Assembly (NCBI GenBank): GCA_964428205.1
Contig: CAYRXE010000007.1
Coordinates: 1 to 32,086 of the forward strand
Length of the DNA: 32,086 bases
DNA from: CAYRXE01 sp964428205
Lineage (GTDB): Bacteria > Patescibacteriota > Gracilibacteria > Peribacterales > Peribacteraceae
Reading direction: 5' to 3'
Every line of letters starts with the position of its first letter. The stretch's first letter is position 1. The notes under the pieces are model-generated. The model was not told the DNA's origin and did no database searches. It worked only from the letters and a program-made list of their open reading frames with translations. Made by a program: the position numbers and the translations under genes. Below, in pieces: positions 1 to 8,643 of the stretch.

Positions 1-1170
1 GATGCGGAATGCCTCCAGTAATCCCGAGTGATTTTTGTCGAAGGAGAAGGGCCCTCGGAGTTCAATCTGCATTGCATCCGAAAGTCGTTGGCATTTGCCG
101 CCTGCGGCGCAGTTTCTATCGGACGTACAGCGGACGTCCGTGTTCGTGTTGCACCTTCCAATCGACCTCGCCTCGACGCATCTCGTCTTACCGGGGCACT
201 CATCAGGACCTTTGCACTCTTTGTTGAGGTCTAGCTCACAGCGTCCGCCCATCACGCAACCGTATTGGGAGACGTGCTTGCGTTTGAGATCCTCAGGATT
301 TTGTCCTGCGGCGATTCCTCCTGCCAAGTCGCCAAGACTTCCGCTCTTTTCCAATGCGGTTTCAAGCAAGATCAACGCGCGGAGCTCCTGACCAGCAGAT
401 TCGGTAAACGCACTCTCGGGCAGTGCCCCCAGGACGTTCATAAGTGCTTCACTATCGCAGCCGTAACCATTCACGCTCGGTGGAAGGTAATCACTGTGGA
501 ACGCACAGCGCGGAGGTTCGCTGCTTTGTGTGGGTGCCTCACAACCAAACTCCGTACATTCATTCAAGGTGCCAAACGAAACACCATCTGCCATGGCACA
601 ACTTGCAGCATCTACAGGTACGCAGGTGTTGCCAATGTCCTCTGCGGGGCAGCACCAACTTTCTTGTTTGGGCGGTTCAAAGGACCACCTCTTATACCAA
701 TCGGCATCCACAACAGTGGGATCCTTGGCGCCCTTGAGGAGTTCCTCATAACGCTTGTTGAGGAATGTAAGGACTTCTTGCAGTACGCCGAGCGCACTGA
801 TGCTCTGGGTGTTGAGAGCTTTCTTCATTTCTCCGCGCACTTTTTCCATCTGCAGTTCCAAGAGAATTTCATCGGCGCGCAGACACGCAGAATCATTCAA
901 AAGACTTTGGCGTGTGCGCACGACCGTCATGTCTACGGTTGCAAAACTCGATACCACGCCTGTCACCGAACGCACCCATCCTCCCAGTGCAAATGCGCCA
1001 AATCGCATGGCCGCTTCTACCGCCCAAGCGTGCGCGATACCCTGATTACTGCGCTCAATACTCCTTTGGACGTAGGGCGAAATGGCAGGAGGCAACTGCT
1101 GCGCGTGTGCTGCCTGCGTGAGCAGGAGTGGGAGCATAAGGCCTAAGACAATGCGCATACGGAGCGTCAT
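1..1170 (-). CDS. Exported cysteine-rich protein of unknown function (C-terminus beyond the left edge)
   Basis: The frame starts with ATG at 1170 and stays open for 390 codons to the left edge, so the C-terminus is missing. Residues 1-23 form a clear signal peptide (basic MTLRMR, hydrophobic core, cleavage near AHA-QQ). Residues about 30-80 hold a mildly hydrophobic stretch (FGAFALGGWVRSVTGVVSS), followed by a helical region rich in E, K and L to about 145. From about residue 170 the protein is rich in cysteine (WCCP, then spaced Cys), and near the window edge it has three short repeats of the form C-x(4-7)-C-x(3-4)-G-x-C. The start overlaps the stop of the upstream 875-codon gene by 4 bases (ATGA), so it is the last visible gene of the five-gene cluster. 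I do not recognise the family. Seen: signal peptide and Cys repeats. Inferred: a disulfide-stabilised protein outside the cytoplasmic membrane. Confidence 0.85.
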   Translation of the reverse strand, partial: MTLRMRIVLGLMLPLLLTQAAHAQQLPPAISPYVQRSIERSNQGIAHAWAVEAAMRFGAFALGGWVRSVTGVVSSFATVDMTVVRTRQSLLNDSACLRADEILLELQMEKVRGEMKKALNTQSISALGVLQEVLTFLNKRYEELLKGAKDPTVVDADWYKRWSFEPPKQESWCCPAEDIGNTCVPVDAASCAMADGVSFGTLNECTEFGCEAPTQSSEPPRCAFHSDYLPPSVNGYGCDSEALMNVLGALPESAFTESAGQELRALILLETALEKSGSLGDLAGGIAAGQNPEDLKRKHVSQYGCVMGGRCELDLNKECKGPDECPGKTRCVEARSIGRCNTNTDVRCTSDRNCAAGGKCQRLSDAMQIELRGPFSFDKNHSGLLEAFRI

Positions 1171-3794
1171 GGTGGAGGCAGCAGAACTTGGCACTGACTG
1201 TTAGCGAGTGTCCATGTGGCATCATCCTTAAACGCACACATGGCAGTCGAGAACTTCACCTGGAGGAATTGCTTAAGGAGGGCAGAGGCTTCGGTGGTGA
1301 GCGTTGCAAGTTTGGGAATCGTCGCGTCCAAATAATTGCGGTAGAGCTCCGTCGCGACTCTTGCGCCGAGTGCTTCACTCAATCTCTCCGTTCCCGCAAT
1401 TGCAGCGTTGAGACCAATGGGGTTCTTCCACAGAGAAATTGCTGTTTCCAGAATACCTTCCTGCGGACTCTGGAGATTTTTGAGTGCGGCAAACGCACAC
1501 TTGGAAGGTGGAGATTGAGGCGGCAGACCATTTTGCTGACACAGAGCTGCGTCCATTTGCTGGATCAGTAACTCCGGACGGTACGGAGGAATGGGAGGCG
1601 TCACACTCAACGGAACGGTGGTTGCGGTACTGCCATCGATCGCCGGCGGGATACAAGCTTCGGCAGTGAAGGCCTGATCCCCTGCCCCGAATGTCTGACG
1701 ACCCGGGACAAGACGATGATCTTCGACTGACTGCTCAATACATTGGTCGATGTAACACATGCTTCCGCCGATCGTATTCTGGTAACCGGTCGTGCGGTTG
1801 GGATCACACACTTTGCGATTGGTCTGCTCAGCGTCGCGTACGGCGGCCACGATGCGCGGGTCGTAGTTATTCGGATCCAACGCCTGCGCACACGTGCGTG
1901 GGTCACCGGGTTTGAGGTTTTGGAATGCCAAGCGATTCAAATCTACGAAGGCCGCCTTCTGAATCGAGAGTGTGTTCGTATATGAGGCCGTGAAGGTATT
2001 CGGGCAACGTGCTTCGGCTTTTCCTTCCTTTACACTGCGCTCACGACACGAGGCATCGGTGAGCAATTGCCAGCAGGTTTCGACGTTGAGCTCGACCGTC
2101 TTGGGCTTACTTTGGTTATCCAAAATCTGCAGAGTGAGGCGGTTGCCGTTCGCATCGAGGAAGAGACCATCTTGGTCATACAGTTCGCACTGTGCCTTAT
2201 AGGCTTCACCTTCGTTCTTGCAGCAGATGGCACCAAATTGATCGGATGACATGCCTGCGAGGTTTGGGTAGCCGTCGTACCCCGGCGCGTTTTGGCAGTA
2301 CTGACGTGCGTGTGTGAGCTCGTGCAAGATCAGCGGCACAGGCGGAGACTGCGATTCCAAATCGCGGTTCTTCACGACCAGGCGGATGACGCCGTTATTG
2401 TCTTTGGGGTACGTCTTCGCTCCTCCAAAGGAGAGGTTTCCGCACTCCAATTGAATCTTGCAGCTCGTCTGCGGATTGAACGGCAATGGTTCCTTCCAGC
2501 TCACATCTTCACATGCATCAGGTCCGACCAGCGTTGCGCGCGTACCTGTGTCCTTCGTACATGCAGAGAGCAAAATCTTATCGCGAGATTGCGTGACCTC
2601 CTGCTTACACACTGCGGTGCCCGCATCGCCCACAAGTGGTCTGCACAAGTAACCCAGTCGCTGGAATGGCTGCGTGCAGAGTCCTGTTCCGTCCTTGATA
2701 GGTGGTGGGAAATCGCCACCCGTGGTTGTCGTGCCTCCAATCGACGTGTTGCCTATCCAGCAAAGGTTCTCGCGTTCAGCTCCCTCCACGGCACCGTTGG
2801 TATCGCGGCAGAGTGACGGCAAGACGGGGTCCAATCCAATCCCCCACTGCAGTCCTGCATCACCCGATAGAGAGTCATTCTTCAATTTTTCGACGTACAC
2901 CCATGCGATCACATTGTCGGGAAGCAATCGGTTGCGTGTTTCTTCGCTGAGCGTGAACCACAACACTTCACCACGCTGAATTCCATAGAGGCCGGCCTGG
3001 TCGCGCGCATGCATCCACAAACCCACGAGTGCATTTTCGACATTCGCGTACTGTTTTTTGAGGAACTGACGCTCGGTGCCAATTTCCGCGTTGAGAATTT
3101 CTGGTGGCGGTGCAAATTCCGAACGTTGTCCAAGCACAAAGCGCACGCCGTGCATGTAGCGCCACATGGCAGCCGTAAAGTCTTCGCGGTTTTCGTCTCC
3201 GTTGTCATCTTTTTTAAGAAGGGCCTTGAGTTCATTGCCCACATTTTCTGTGCGGTTCTTAAACGCCGTGTCACCTTCCATGGCGACAGCACGAAGATTC
3301 AATCCTGTTCCCGTGCGCACCACAGAGCCGCTTCCCGCCTGCCATACACGAATAACCGCGCGTGCTTTTTGCGGGAAGTCGCCGTACTCCGGGCTCATGA
3401 TCGGTGCTTCGTAACTCGTGGCGATTAATTGCAGCTCACGACCGAGCGAACGCACGCGCTCTTCGCGCACGGCCACTTCGCGGATGTCACCAATCGCGGC
3501 CAATCCAATACCATCACTCATCTTTTTGCGGTCTTGATGCCCACTGAAGAGGCTTGGCCATTGCAAAGCGTCAAACGCTTTGAGGACTTCGCTCCTCCAG
3601 TACACACTCTCCTCTCGCGAGACGGTCTTTGCGGTATAACGCTTCACGTGCAAATCCACCGCAGGCTTACTCTTCTCATCCGTCATCAATTCCTGCTGCG
3701 TGAGCTTGAGCATGTCTTTATACACATCACGCGCGACTGCTACGTGCGGGAGCAGTTGGAGGACAATGCCGGCAATGGCGATCTGGCGTTTCAT
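1167..3794 (-). CDS. Large exported protein with HELTH (HExxH) zinc-metalloprotease-like motif
   Basis: 875 residues. A signal peptide covers residues 1-21 (MKRQIAIAG...AVA-RD). The N-terminal half (about 25-350) looks helical and matches nothing I know. A Cys-rich middle follows (about 350-470). Residues 491-495 read HELTH inside LILHELTHARQYC, a typical HExxH zinc site with a hydrophobic lead-in. NEGEAYKAQC follows at 527-536, where Glu528 or Glu530 could be the third zinc ligand, as in gluzincins. About 340 more residues with scattered Cys end in a short PPP tail. The start overlaps the upstream stop by 4 bases (ATGA) and the stop overlaps the next start by 4 bases, so translation is probably coupled. 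The protease reading rests on the motif, its predicted export and the nearby Glu. The overall family is unknown, and the domain may bind zinc without being active. Confidence 0.87.
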   Translation of the reverse strand: MKRQIAIAGIVLQLLPHVAVARDVYKDMLKLTQQELMTDEKSKPAVDLHVKRYTAKTVSREESVYWRSEVLKAFDALQWPSLFSGHQDRKKMSDGIGLAAIGDIREVAVREERVRSLGRELQLIATSYEAPIMSPEYGDFPQKARAVIRVWQAGSGSVVRTGTGLNLRAVAMEGDTAFKNRTENVGNELKALLKKDDNGDENREDFTAAMWRYMHGVRFVLGQRSEFAPPPEILNAEIGTERQFLKKQYANVENALVGLWMHARDQAGLYGIQRGEVLWFTLSEETRNRLLPDNVIAWVYVEKLKNDSLSGDAGLQWGIGLDPVLPSLCRDTNGAVEGAERENLCWIGNTSIGGTTTTGGDFPPPIKDGTGLCTQPFQRLGYLCRPLVGDAGTAVCKQEVTQSRDKILLSACTKDTGTRATLVGPDACEDVSWKEPLPFNPQTSCKIQLECGNLSFGGAKTYPKDNNGVIRLVVKNRDLESQSPPVPLILHELTHARQYCQNAPGYDGYPNLAGMSSDQFGAICCKNEGEAYKAQCELYDQDGLFLDANGNRLTLQILDNQSKPKTVELNVETCWQLLTDASCRERSVKEGKAEARCPNTFTASYTNTLSIQKAAFVDLNRLAFQNLKPGDPRTCAQALDPNNYDPRIVAAVRDAEQTNRKVCDPNRTTGYQNTIGGSMCYIDQCIEQSVEDHRLVPGRQTFGAGDQAFTAEACIPPAIDGSTATTVPLSVTPPIPPYRPELLIQQMDAALCQQNGLPPQSPPSKCAFAALKNLQSPQEGILETAISLWKNPIGLNAAIAGTERLSEALGARVATELYRNYLDATIPKLATLTTEASALLKQFLQVKFSTAMCAFKDDATWTLANSQCQVLLPPP

Positions 3795-4609
3795 TGTTCG
3801 CTTGCGTTATCGCGGGTGCTGTTACGCAGGGCTCCCCGCGCATCCCAAATGCGCGGCAGACAGGCACTGGTTTCTGCTGCAAGACCAAGTGTGTTACGCA
3901 AGTCGGCCGAGGCGCGCTCGAGACAATCCATTTCACTTCCCAGAGAGCCCAAACGCATGGTGCTCGCGAGGAAGAGCAGGGTTCGGTGCAGACTTGGGCG
4001 AGCGAGAGCCATCTCATTACTGATGATTTTGAGCTGACGACTTTCCTCTGGATTCACTTTGAGTACAGGAACGCTCTCCATGGGCTTGCCCTCGGCCTTT
4101 GCCTTCTCGCGAATTTCCATAAGTGCAAAGACCGGGAGTTTTGATGCGCGATCTTGCAGTGTGCACTCGTACAAACGCAGGTATTCCAAGAGCACGCTGC
4201 CCACGTCTTCGGTGCGGAGCGTCTGCAGACGACGCATGTCTCTCCACGGCGGCATTTGCGATGCCAAAGCGAGCATCACGGTAGGAACATTTTCACTCTG
4301 CGTGAGCGTGCACTGTGCTCGTTGCGTTTGTGACATAACGGCATTCACCACGCTCGACACATTCTGGTGGTACGACTGTTTCCATGCCTCCAATGCGCCA
4401 ACGTTTTGCCCGGGGAAGAGCAACACTGATCCCGAACAAGCCGCGAGATTTGTCGCGGCATTGTCCCGCAGACCCGCATTCACAATCTGCGCAGTCTGCG
4501 TATTGCTGCGCATGGTCAAAAGCACGCCAAGTCCCATGCACGCAACCAGGAGCACGCTTGCCGTGATCCATCTTGTTCTGCCGGTGCGCTTTGGGGGACG
4601 CTTAACCAT
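3791..4609 (-). CDS. Single-pass membrane protein of unknown function
   Basis: 272 residues. A basic N-terminus (MVKRPPKRTGRTR) is followed by one hydrophobic segment at about residues 15-33 (ITASVLLVACMGLGVLLTM), so the rest should be anchored outside the membrane as a type II protein. The exterior part is mainly predicted helix with a few Cys (LYECTLQDR, MDCLERA, ETSACLPRI) and no motif I can name. The ATG at 4609 overlaps the end of the preceding gene by 8 bases, and its own stop overlaps the metalloprotease-like gene by 4 bases (ATGA). It therefore lies in the middle of the five-gene cluster and may be the membrane anchor for the otherwise secreted set. That role is inferred from topology and neighbours only. 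Confidence 0.83.
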   Translation of the reverse strand: MVKRPPKRTGRTRWITASVLLVACMGLGVLLTMRSNTQTAQIVNAGLRDNAATNLAACSGSVLLFPGQNVGALEAWKQSYHQNVSSVVNAVMSQTQRAQCTLTQSENVPTVMLALASQMPPWRDMRRLQTLRTEDVGSVLLEYLRLYECTLQDRASKLPVFALMEIREKAKAEGKPMESVPVLKVNPEESRQLKIISNEMALARPSLHRTLLFLASTMRLGSLGSEMDCLERASADLRNTLGLAAETSACLPRIWDARGALRNSTRDNASEQ

Positions 4610-5432
4610 TGCACTGAGCGAGGAAACACGGGATACGACTCAACTGCTGCAAAAGCGGCAGTGACTGACGGACGGGGCGAAGAAGATCCAATCTAAAGAC
4701 AGAAAGAAAATCATCGAACGTACCGGCGAACTGCAAGAGGCTCCTGTACGCGGCGTCGTAGGTGACCGAGAGTGTGAGCATTTCGCTCTCACGCTTGAGG
4801 AGGGCTTCCACCATAGGCGCGCATGAAGCCAGCACGGTCGAGCGGTCGAGCACAGCGAGTTTGTTCTGATCCTGTGGTTTGCATGCCGGCAGCGACGAGA
4901 TGGGAATATCGCGGCAGCCGGGCACCCGTACGATGTAGGTTCCCTGATTCGATTCTTCTCCATTGAGAGACTTGAGTACTGCCTCACACACGCTGTAGGT
5001 GCGGCACTGCAATGCGCGGAAGCTCTGGGTAATGGGCGGGATCAGCTCCGATGTCAGCACGCCGCGCGTGGCAAATATTCCGCGGCGGAAGGTCCTGGCG
5101 TCATCGGGCTGGAGCCAATCACGTTCGACTTGCTGGTCCATGAGCGTGTCTGACCACGTGGTGCCGGTGAATCCCTTTGCCTGGCTGCGCCAGGCATTCG
5201 CTCCCGACTTAAACCATGCATTCCCCTCTTTGTCGTAGCGCACTCCGCCAATGGTTTCTTCGGATGCGCGCACGAATCCAAAAAGCACACGACGGTAGAA
5301 ACGATCTTCACGTGCGAGCGCATCTTCGGTCTGTGTTTTGCACGCATCTGCCAGGGGCACGGGCACAACTTGTCCCAGTGCGTGCACCGGAAGCGTGAGG
5401 CCGATGATGAGCAGCATCAGAAACTTCTTCAT
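4602..5432 (-). CDS. Exported protein of unknown function
   Basis: 276 residues. Residues 1-20 form a signal peptide (MKKFLMLLIIGLTLPVHALG-QVV). The mature part has Cys spaced along it (ADACKTQ, LQCRTYSVCEAV, VPGCRD, LPACKPQ, LASCAPM) and ends in IPCFLAQCNG, so it could form several disulfides. I see no catalytic signature. It begins within the stop of the 994-residue gene (ATGA overlap at 5429-5432) and overlaps the next start by 8 bases. This close packing means the cluster is almost certainly one transcript. A helical region with regularly placed Cys recurs in the two neighbouring proteins, so they may be distant relatives or partners, but I cannot show homology by eye. Confidence 0.83.
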   Translation of the reverse strand: MKKFLMLLIIGLTLPVHALGQVVPVPLADACKTQTEDALAREDRFYRRVLFGFVRASEETIGGVRYDKEGNAWFKSGANAWRSQAKGFTGTTWSDTLMDQQVERDWLQPDDARTFRRGIFATRGVLTSELIPPITQSFRALQCRTYSVCEAVLKSLNGEESNQGTYIVRVPGCRDIPISSLPACKPQDQNKLAVLDRSTVLASCAPMVEALLKRESEMLTLSVTYDAAYRSLLQFAGTFDDFLSVFRLDLLRPVRQSLPLLQQLSRIPCFLAQCNG

Positions 5433-8413
5433 AGACCTTTGGGAATACGCAGATCAAACGTCGCAGGCACATCAAATGTGGAGTAGAGCGCGTCTGGCTT
5501 GGTAGCGAGTGGGAGCGGAGGTGTACCGACAATCGTGCCGTCGGCGTTGAGCATGTAGGAGCGTGCCTTGGCGCGGATTCTATCCAACGACAAATTCTGT
5601 CCACGCTGTGGGAACACAATCTGCCAACCATCCGTGGGCGATTCGGTTTGTGGCAACAGCGGTTGGCATGTGAGATCGGCAGGTGTGCAGCTCGCATAGA
5701 CCTCCACACGCAGCTGCGATTTATCCTCGGCTTTGGGAATGCGCGCCATCGAGAATCCTGCGGCGTAGAAATCTTCTTTCAGGAGGATCGCCGGTCGTGC
5801 GGTAATGCGTGTGAATCGTTCCAAAAGATCACTTTCGACGTGTGCACAGCGATTGTCTCCCCATGTGCAGCAGTCGAGTGGCTCCATGTCTTTTTCTCCA
5901 CATACAGGTTTGGGATCTCGCTTGTACTCAAGACTCTTCCAAAATTTTTCGTAGGTGTTGTTCATCTCCTCAAGCGTCTTCTGTGCGCGGATGAGTGCGC
6001 TTGCGAGCTCTGTCATAGACGCAGAGACAGGTGCCGGCAATGAACGCGGAGTGGTAAGGGCTTCTGCCGCAGGAATACTCAGCTCAAAATCTTCGATGAT
6101 GTCTGGGAGCACGGGGAGATTTGCGAGCTTGGGAACGGCGTCTCCTGTGAGTGTTACATCCAGTGTCGGTGGCTTGGGAACTTCGATGCGAATCTGCAGC
6201 GGCTTGAGAACGGGAAGAATGATGGAGCCCGTGGTCACACGTAACTGCGAGAGGTCATAGACCAACTCCTGTTCCCCTGCCGGGATGCACAGCATGGGCA
6301 GTGCTCCGCCACGTTCTGCCGGGAAGGGATTACCCGGAGTGGGTGGAGGGACAGGGACTTCGGCACACGTGGGCACACCACCGTACACATCTGGGCGTGC
6401 AGGCAACCAAGGATCCAACATAGAGTAGATCGGTGTCGTAAAACGGTCGTTCTTGCACCAGGGGAAGTTCGTCGTATCCGAAAATCTCTGCTCCTCCATG
6501 GCGACCGCCTGCCAGAGCGGTTGTAACTGCGCACGCTGGCGCGCGACTTCGATGTACTTGAGCATGGTCTGGCGGTTTTGCTCTACCCAGGCGTTGATAC
6601 CCACAAGAAAATCAGACTGTTTATCGAGCAGTACACCAAACAAGAGCGGCAACTGCGCACGGACCGCACGCACACTCTCAATCCTGTCTGCGTACGAGAG
6701 TAGCTGCGTTATCAGCACATCCACTTCTCCGGGTACTTCGGCATTTGCGGCTTTTCTGCGGTCGCGATACTCCTCCCACTGCTGTGCAAGAGCGCGGAAT
6801 TCCACAGGTGAACCCATCGGCACCACAATCGACACGGGCTCTTCGCGAACTTCGAGCATGAGTGCGCGCTTCAGCTGATCCGCCACGACTCCGGCCAAGT
6901 CATCCTTCGCTTGTAACTGCACTTCGATGGATTCCGTACGACGGTCCCTCGCAACAACGGGTGTCACCGAGACGGGATTCAACTGTTCGAGTGACTGATT
7001 CCACGTTGCAGGTAAGCGCAAACGCACGACCGGAGGCGTGAAGACTTTTTGGCTATCCGATGTGAATTTCTGCCACCAAGCAGTGAAGGGCCTGTAGCCC
7101 GACACCTGGTTACTCGCGGTGTCATCAATAGCCCTCAACGTACTTTCTGCCATGTACGGCTGCGCAGTGGTGTTCTGCACCGTCGAAAGAATTTTTGCTT
7201 TCTCTGGACTCAACAATGCTTCCGATAAATCTTGTTCCGGTTTGAGGAACGAGAACGCGCCCATCACTTTCGTGAACCAGAGATCCTTCCCGGCTTCGTA
7301 TGGGCGTGCGCCCGGCAGTGGATCTGGCAATGCGCTGTCGACTGCGTACTTGCCTTTTCCCTTCTGTGTTTCCATCCGCAGTTTCTTAGGATCGTAATCC
7401 TGCCCTGATGTTTTGATGTTGCCGATGACACAACGTGCGTCACGCTTTTCGTAGGTGACAGTTGTGAGCGCATCGATCTCGTTGTAGTAGCCGTAGCACT
7501 GCACCTGTGCATTCACGGTTGCGAGGAGATCTTTGTTTGCCTCGGCCAATTTTGCGCGGCCTGTTTGCACCGTGTACTTACGGAAGAACGAGCGGAAGGT
7601 GGTGCCTGCATTGGTAATTTGGCATCCAGGACCAGGGCAGCGGCAGTTGGCGCCTGAACACACCTCGCAGTTTTTCCTACCGGTATCGACCCATTCATCG
7701 GAGCACACCCAACGTGCGGACCACTGCGAACATCCCCATACACCGGCTCCATTTTTGACCACATGCTCAGGTTTACAGTCAGCGAATGTGTAGCGGCCAT
7801 CGTTCATATAACGATTGCAGGCTTCGGTGCAGACTTGTTCGGTGAGTGGAGGTTCCAAGATAAATCCTTCCCCTCTCCACAAACACACGTGCGGATCCCT
7901 AATGTACGGATATGCATTTTGCTTCGTTGCGTTGCGTGTTCCCGGAGGATCTCCATTGCGGTAAAACTTCACAGTCTCTTCGGATTTCCCATCTTTGCAC
8001 GCCGTGGATTTTCCCTGAGCAGGAGTTTCACCGCGTGTGCCATCGGGATACGAAAATTCTGTTTTGCGTTTGGCCATGCCCGATGCCAAGTTGCCGAGCG
8101 GCTCCCCTTCTCTGCCGGGGGCGCCCAGCACTTTGCTGATGTACTGACCTAGGTTCTGTCCCACAGAAACATCGCGATTCCAACCTCCACATTGCACTTC
8201 GGATAATCGATTCTTAATTTTATCAATCGTATTGGTCACCTGGTTTGCTGTTTGCGGTTGAATCACCAAACCTTCTCCGGGGAGAGAAAAGTTTTCTCCC
8301 GCGGCCAACACCACTTGATTCGCGGCTCCCAGAGCCATAACACACGCAGTGCCGAGAAGCACCGAGAGACCCACCCTTCGCTGTAGATAGAATGACGGCA
8401 GAGTGGCATCCAT
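5429..8413 (-). CDS. Very large exported cysteine-rich protein of unknown function; first gene of cluster
   Basis: 994 residues from the ATG at 8413. The frame stays open to a GTG at 8503 (1024 residues), but from 8413 a signal-peptide-like segment begins within a dozen residues (QRR, hydrophobic core, cleavage near LAA-GEN at about residue 40), so I prefer it. Residues about 130-270 are rich in Cys, Trp and Tyr, with a tight cluster at about 249-263 (CEVC, then CRCPGPGC). The middle (about 470-680) is helical and rich in charged residues. A Pro-rich section follows (PVPPPTPGNPFP, with repeated VPKPP-type stretches). The last 250 residues have further Cys pairs (PLDCCTWGDNRC). No family is recognised. 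It is the promoter-proximal gene of the five-gene minus-strand cluster and is divergent from ssb. Its size, export signal and Cys pattern suggest a structural or adhesive surface protein; this is inference. Confidence 0.82.
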   Translation of the reverse strand: MDATLPSFYLQRRVGLSVLLGTACVMALGAANQVVLAAGENFSLPGEGLVIQPQTANQVTNTIDKIKNRLSEVQCGGWNRDVSVGQNLGQYISKVLGAPGREGEPLGNLASGMAKRKTEFSYPDGTRGETPAQGKSTACKDGKSEETVKFYRNGDPPGTRNATKQNAYPYIRDPHVCLWRGEGFILEPPLTEQVCTEACNRYMNDGRYTFADCKPEHVVKNGAGVWGCSQWSARWVCSDEWVDTGRKNCEVCSGANCRCPGPGCQITNAGTTFRSFFRKYTVQTGRAKLAEANKDLLATVNAQVQCYGYYNEIDALTTVTYEKRDARCVIGNIKTSGQDYDPKKLRMETQKGKGKYAVDSALPDPLPGARPYEAGKDLWFTKVMGAFSFLKPEQDLSEALLSPEKAKILSTVQNTTAQPYMAESTLRAIDDTASNQVSGYRPFTAWWQKFTSDSQKVFTPPVVRLRLPATWNQSLEQLNPVSVTPVVARDRRTESIEVQLQAKDDLAGVVADQLKRALMLEVREEPVSIVVPMGSPVEFRALAQQWEEYRDRRKAANAEVPGEVDVLITQLLSYADRIESVRAVRAQLPLLFGVLLDKQSDFLVGINAWVEQNRQTMLKYIEVARQRAQLQPLWQAVAMEEQRFSDTTNFPWCKNDRFTTPIYSMLDPWLPARPDVYGGVPTCAEVPVPPPTPGNPFPAERGGALPMLCIPAGEQELVYDLSQLRVTTGSIILPVLKPLQIRIEVPKPPTLDVTLTGDAVPKLANLPVLPDIIEDFELSIPAAEALTTPRSLPAPVSASMTELASALIRAQKTLEEMNNTYEKFWKSLEYKRDPKPVCGEKDMEPLDCCTWGDNRCAHVESDLLERFTRITARPAILLKEDFYAAGFSMARIPKAEDKSQLRVEVYASCTPADLTCQPLLPQTESPTDGWQIVFPQRGQNLSLDRIRAKARSYMLNADGTIVGTPPLPLATKPDALYSTFDVPATFDLRIPKGL

Positions 8414-8643
8414 GTTACCGCGTACGCACGCCAAAAACTCTTGATCTGATTGACGTAAGTGGGTGCGAGTTTGAACTGCATTAAGAATGACATTAGACAA
8501 CACATCGAACGTCGTGCATCTTCACGCACTTGAAGATCTCTTTTTACAGGTGTACAAACGTTCACACTCACGTCTTGTGAGTCGACCTGCATCTCGCAGG
8601 TAAGTACATAGAGGTCTTCTCTACTTCCATTCCCCATCGAGAC

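Noticed and set aside
265..1146. Long plus-strand open frame (293 codons) at the left end
   Set aside because: It is antisense to the partial minus-strand gene, which has a clean signal peptide and an ATGA overlap with its neighbour. The plus-frame translation has no domain-like features.
8414..8503. Longer N-terminus (GTG at 8503) for the 994-residue exported protein
   Set aside because: It would put about 50 residues before the hydrophobic core, too long for a usual signal peptide. The ATG at 8413 fits better, although neither start has a ribosome-binding site.
8585..8601. Hairpin ACCTGC/GCAGGT in the spacer upstream of ssb as an operator
   Set aside because: The stem is only 6 bp, and a second similar pair (ACTCAC/GTGAGT) lies just upstream. 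With no known binding site matching, this is too weak to call.
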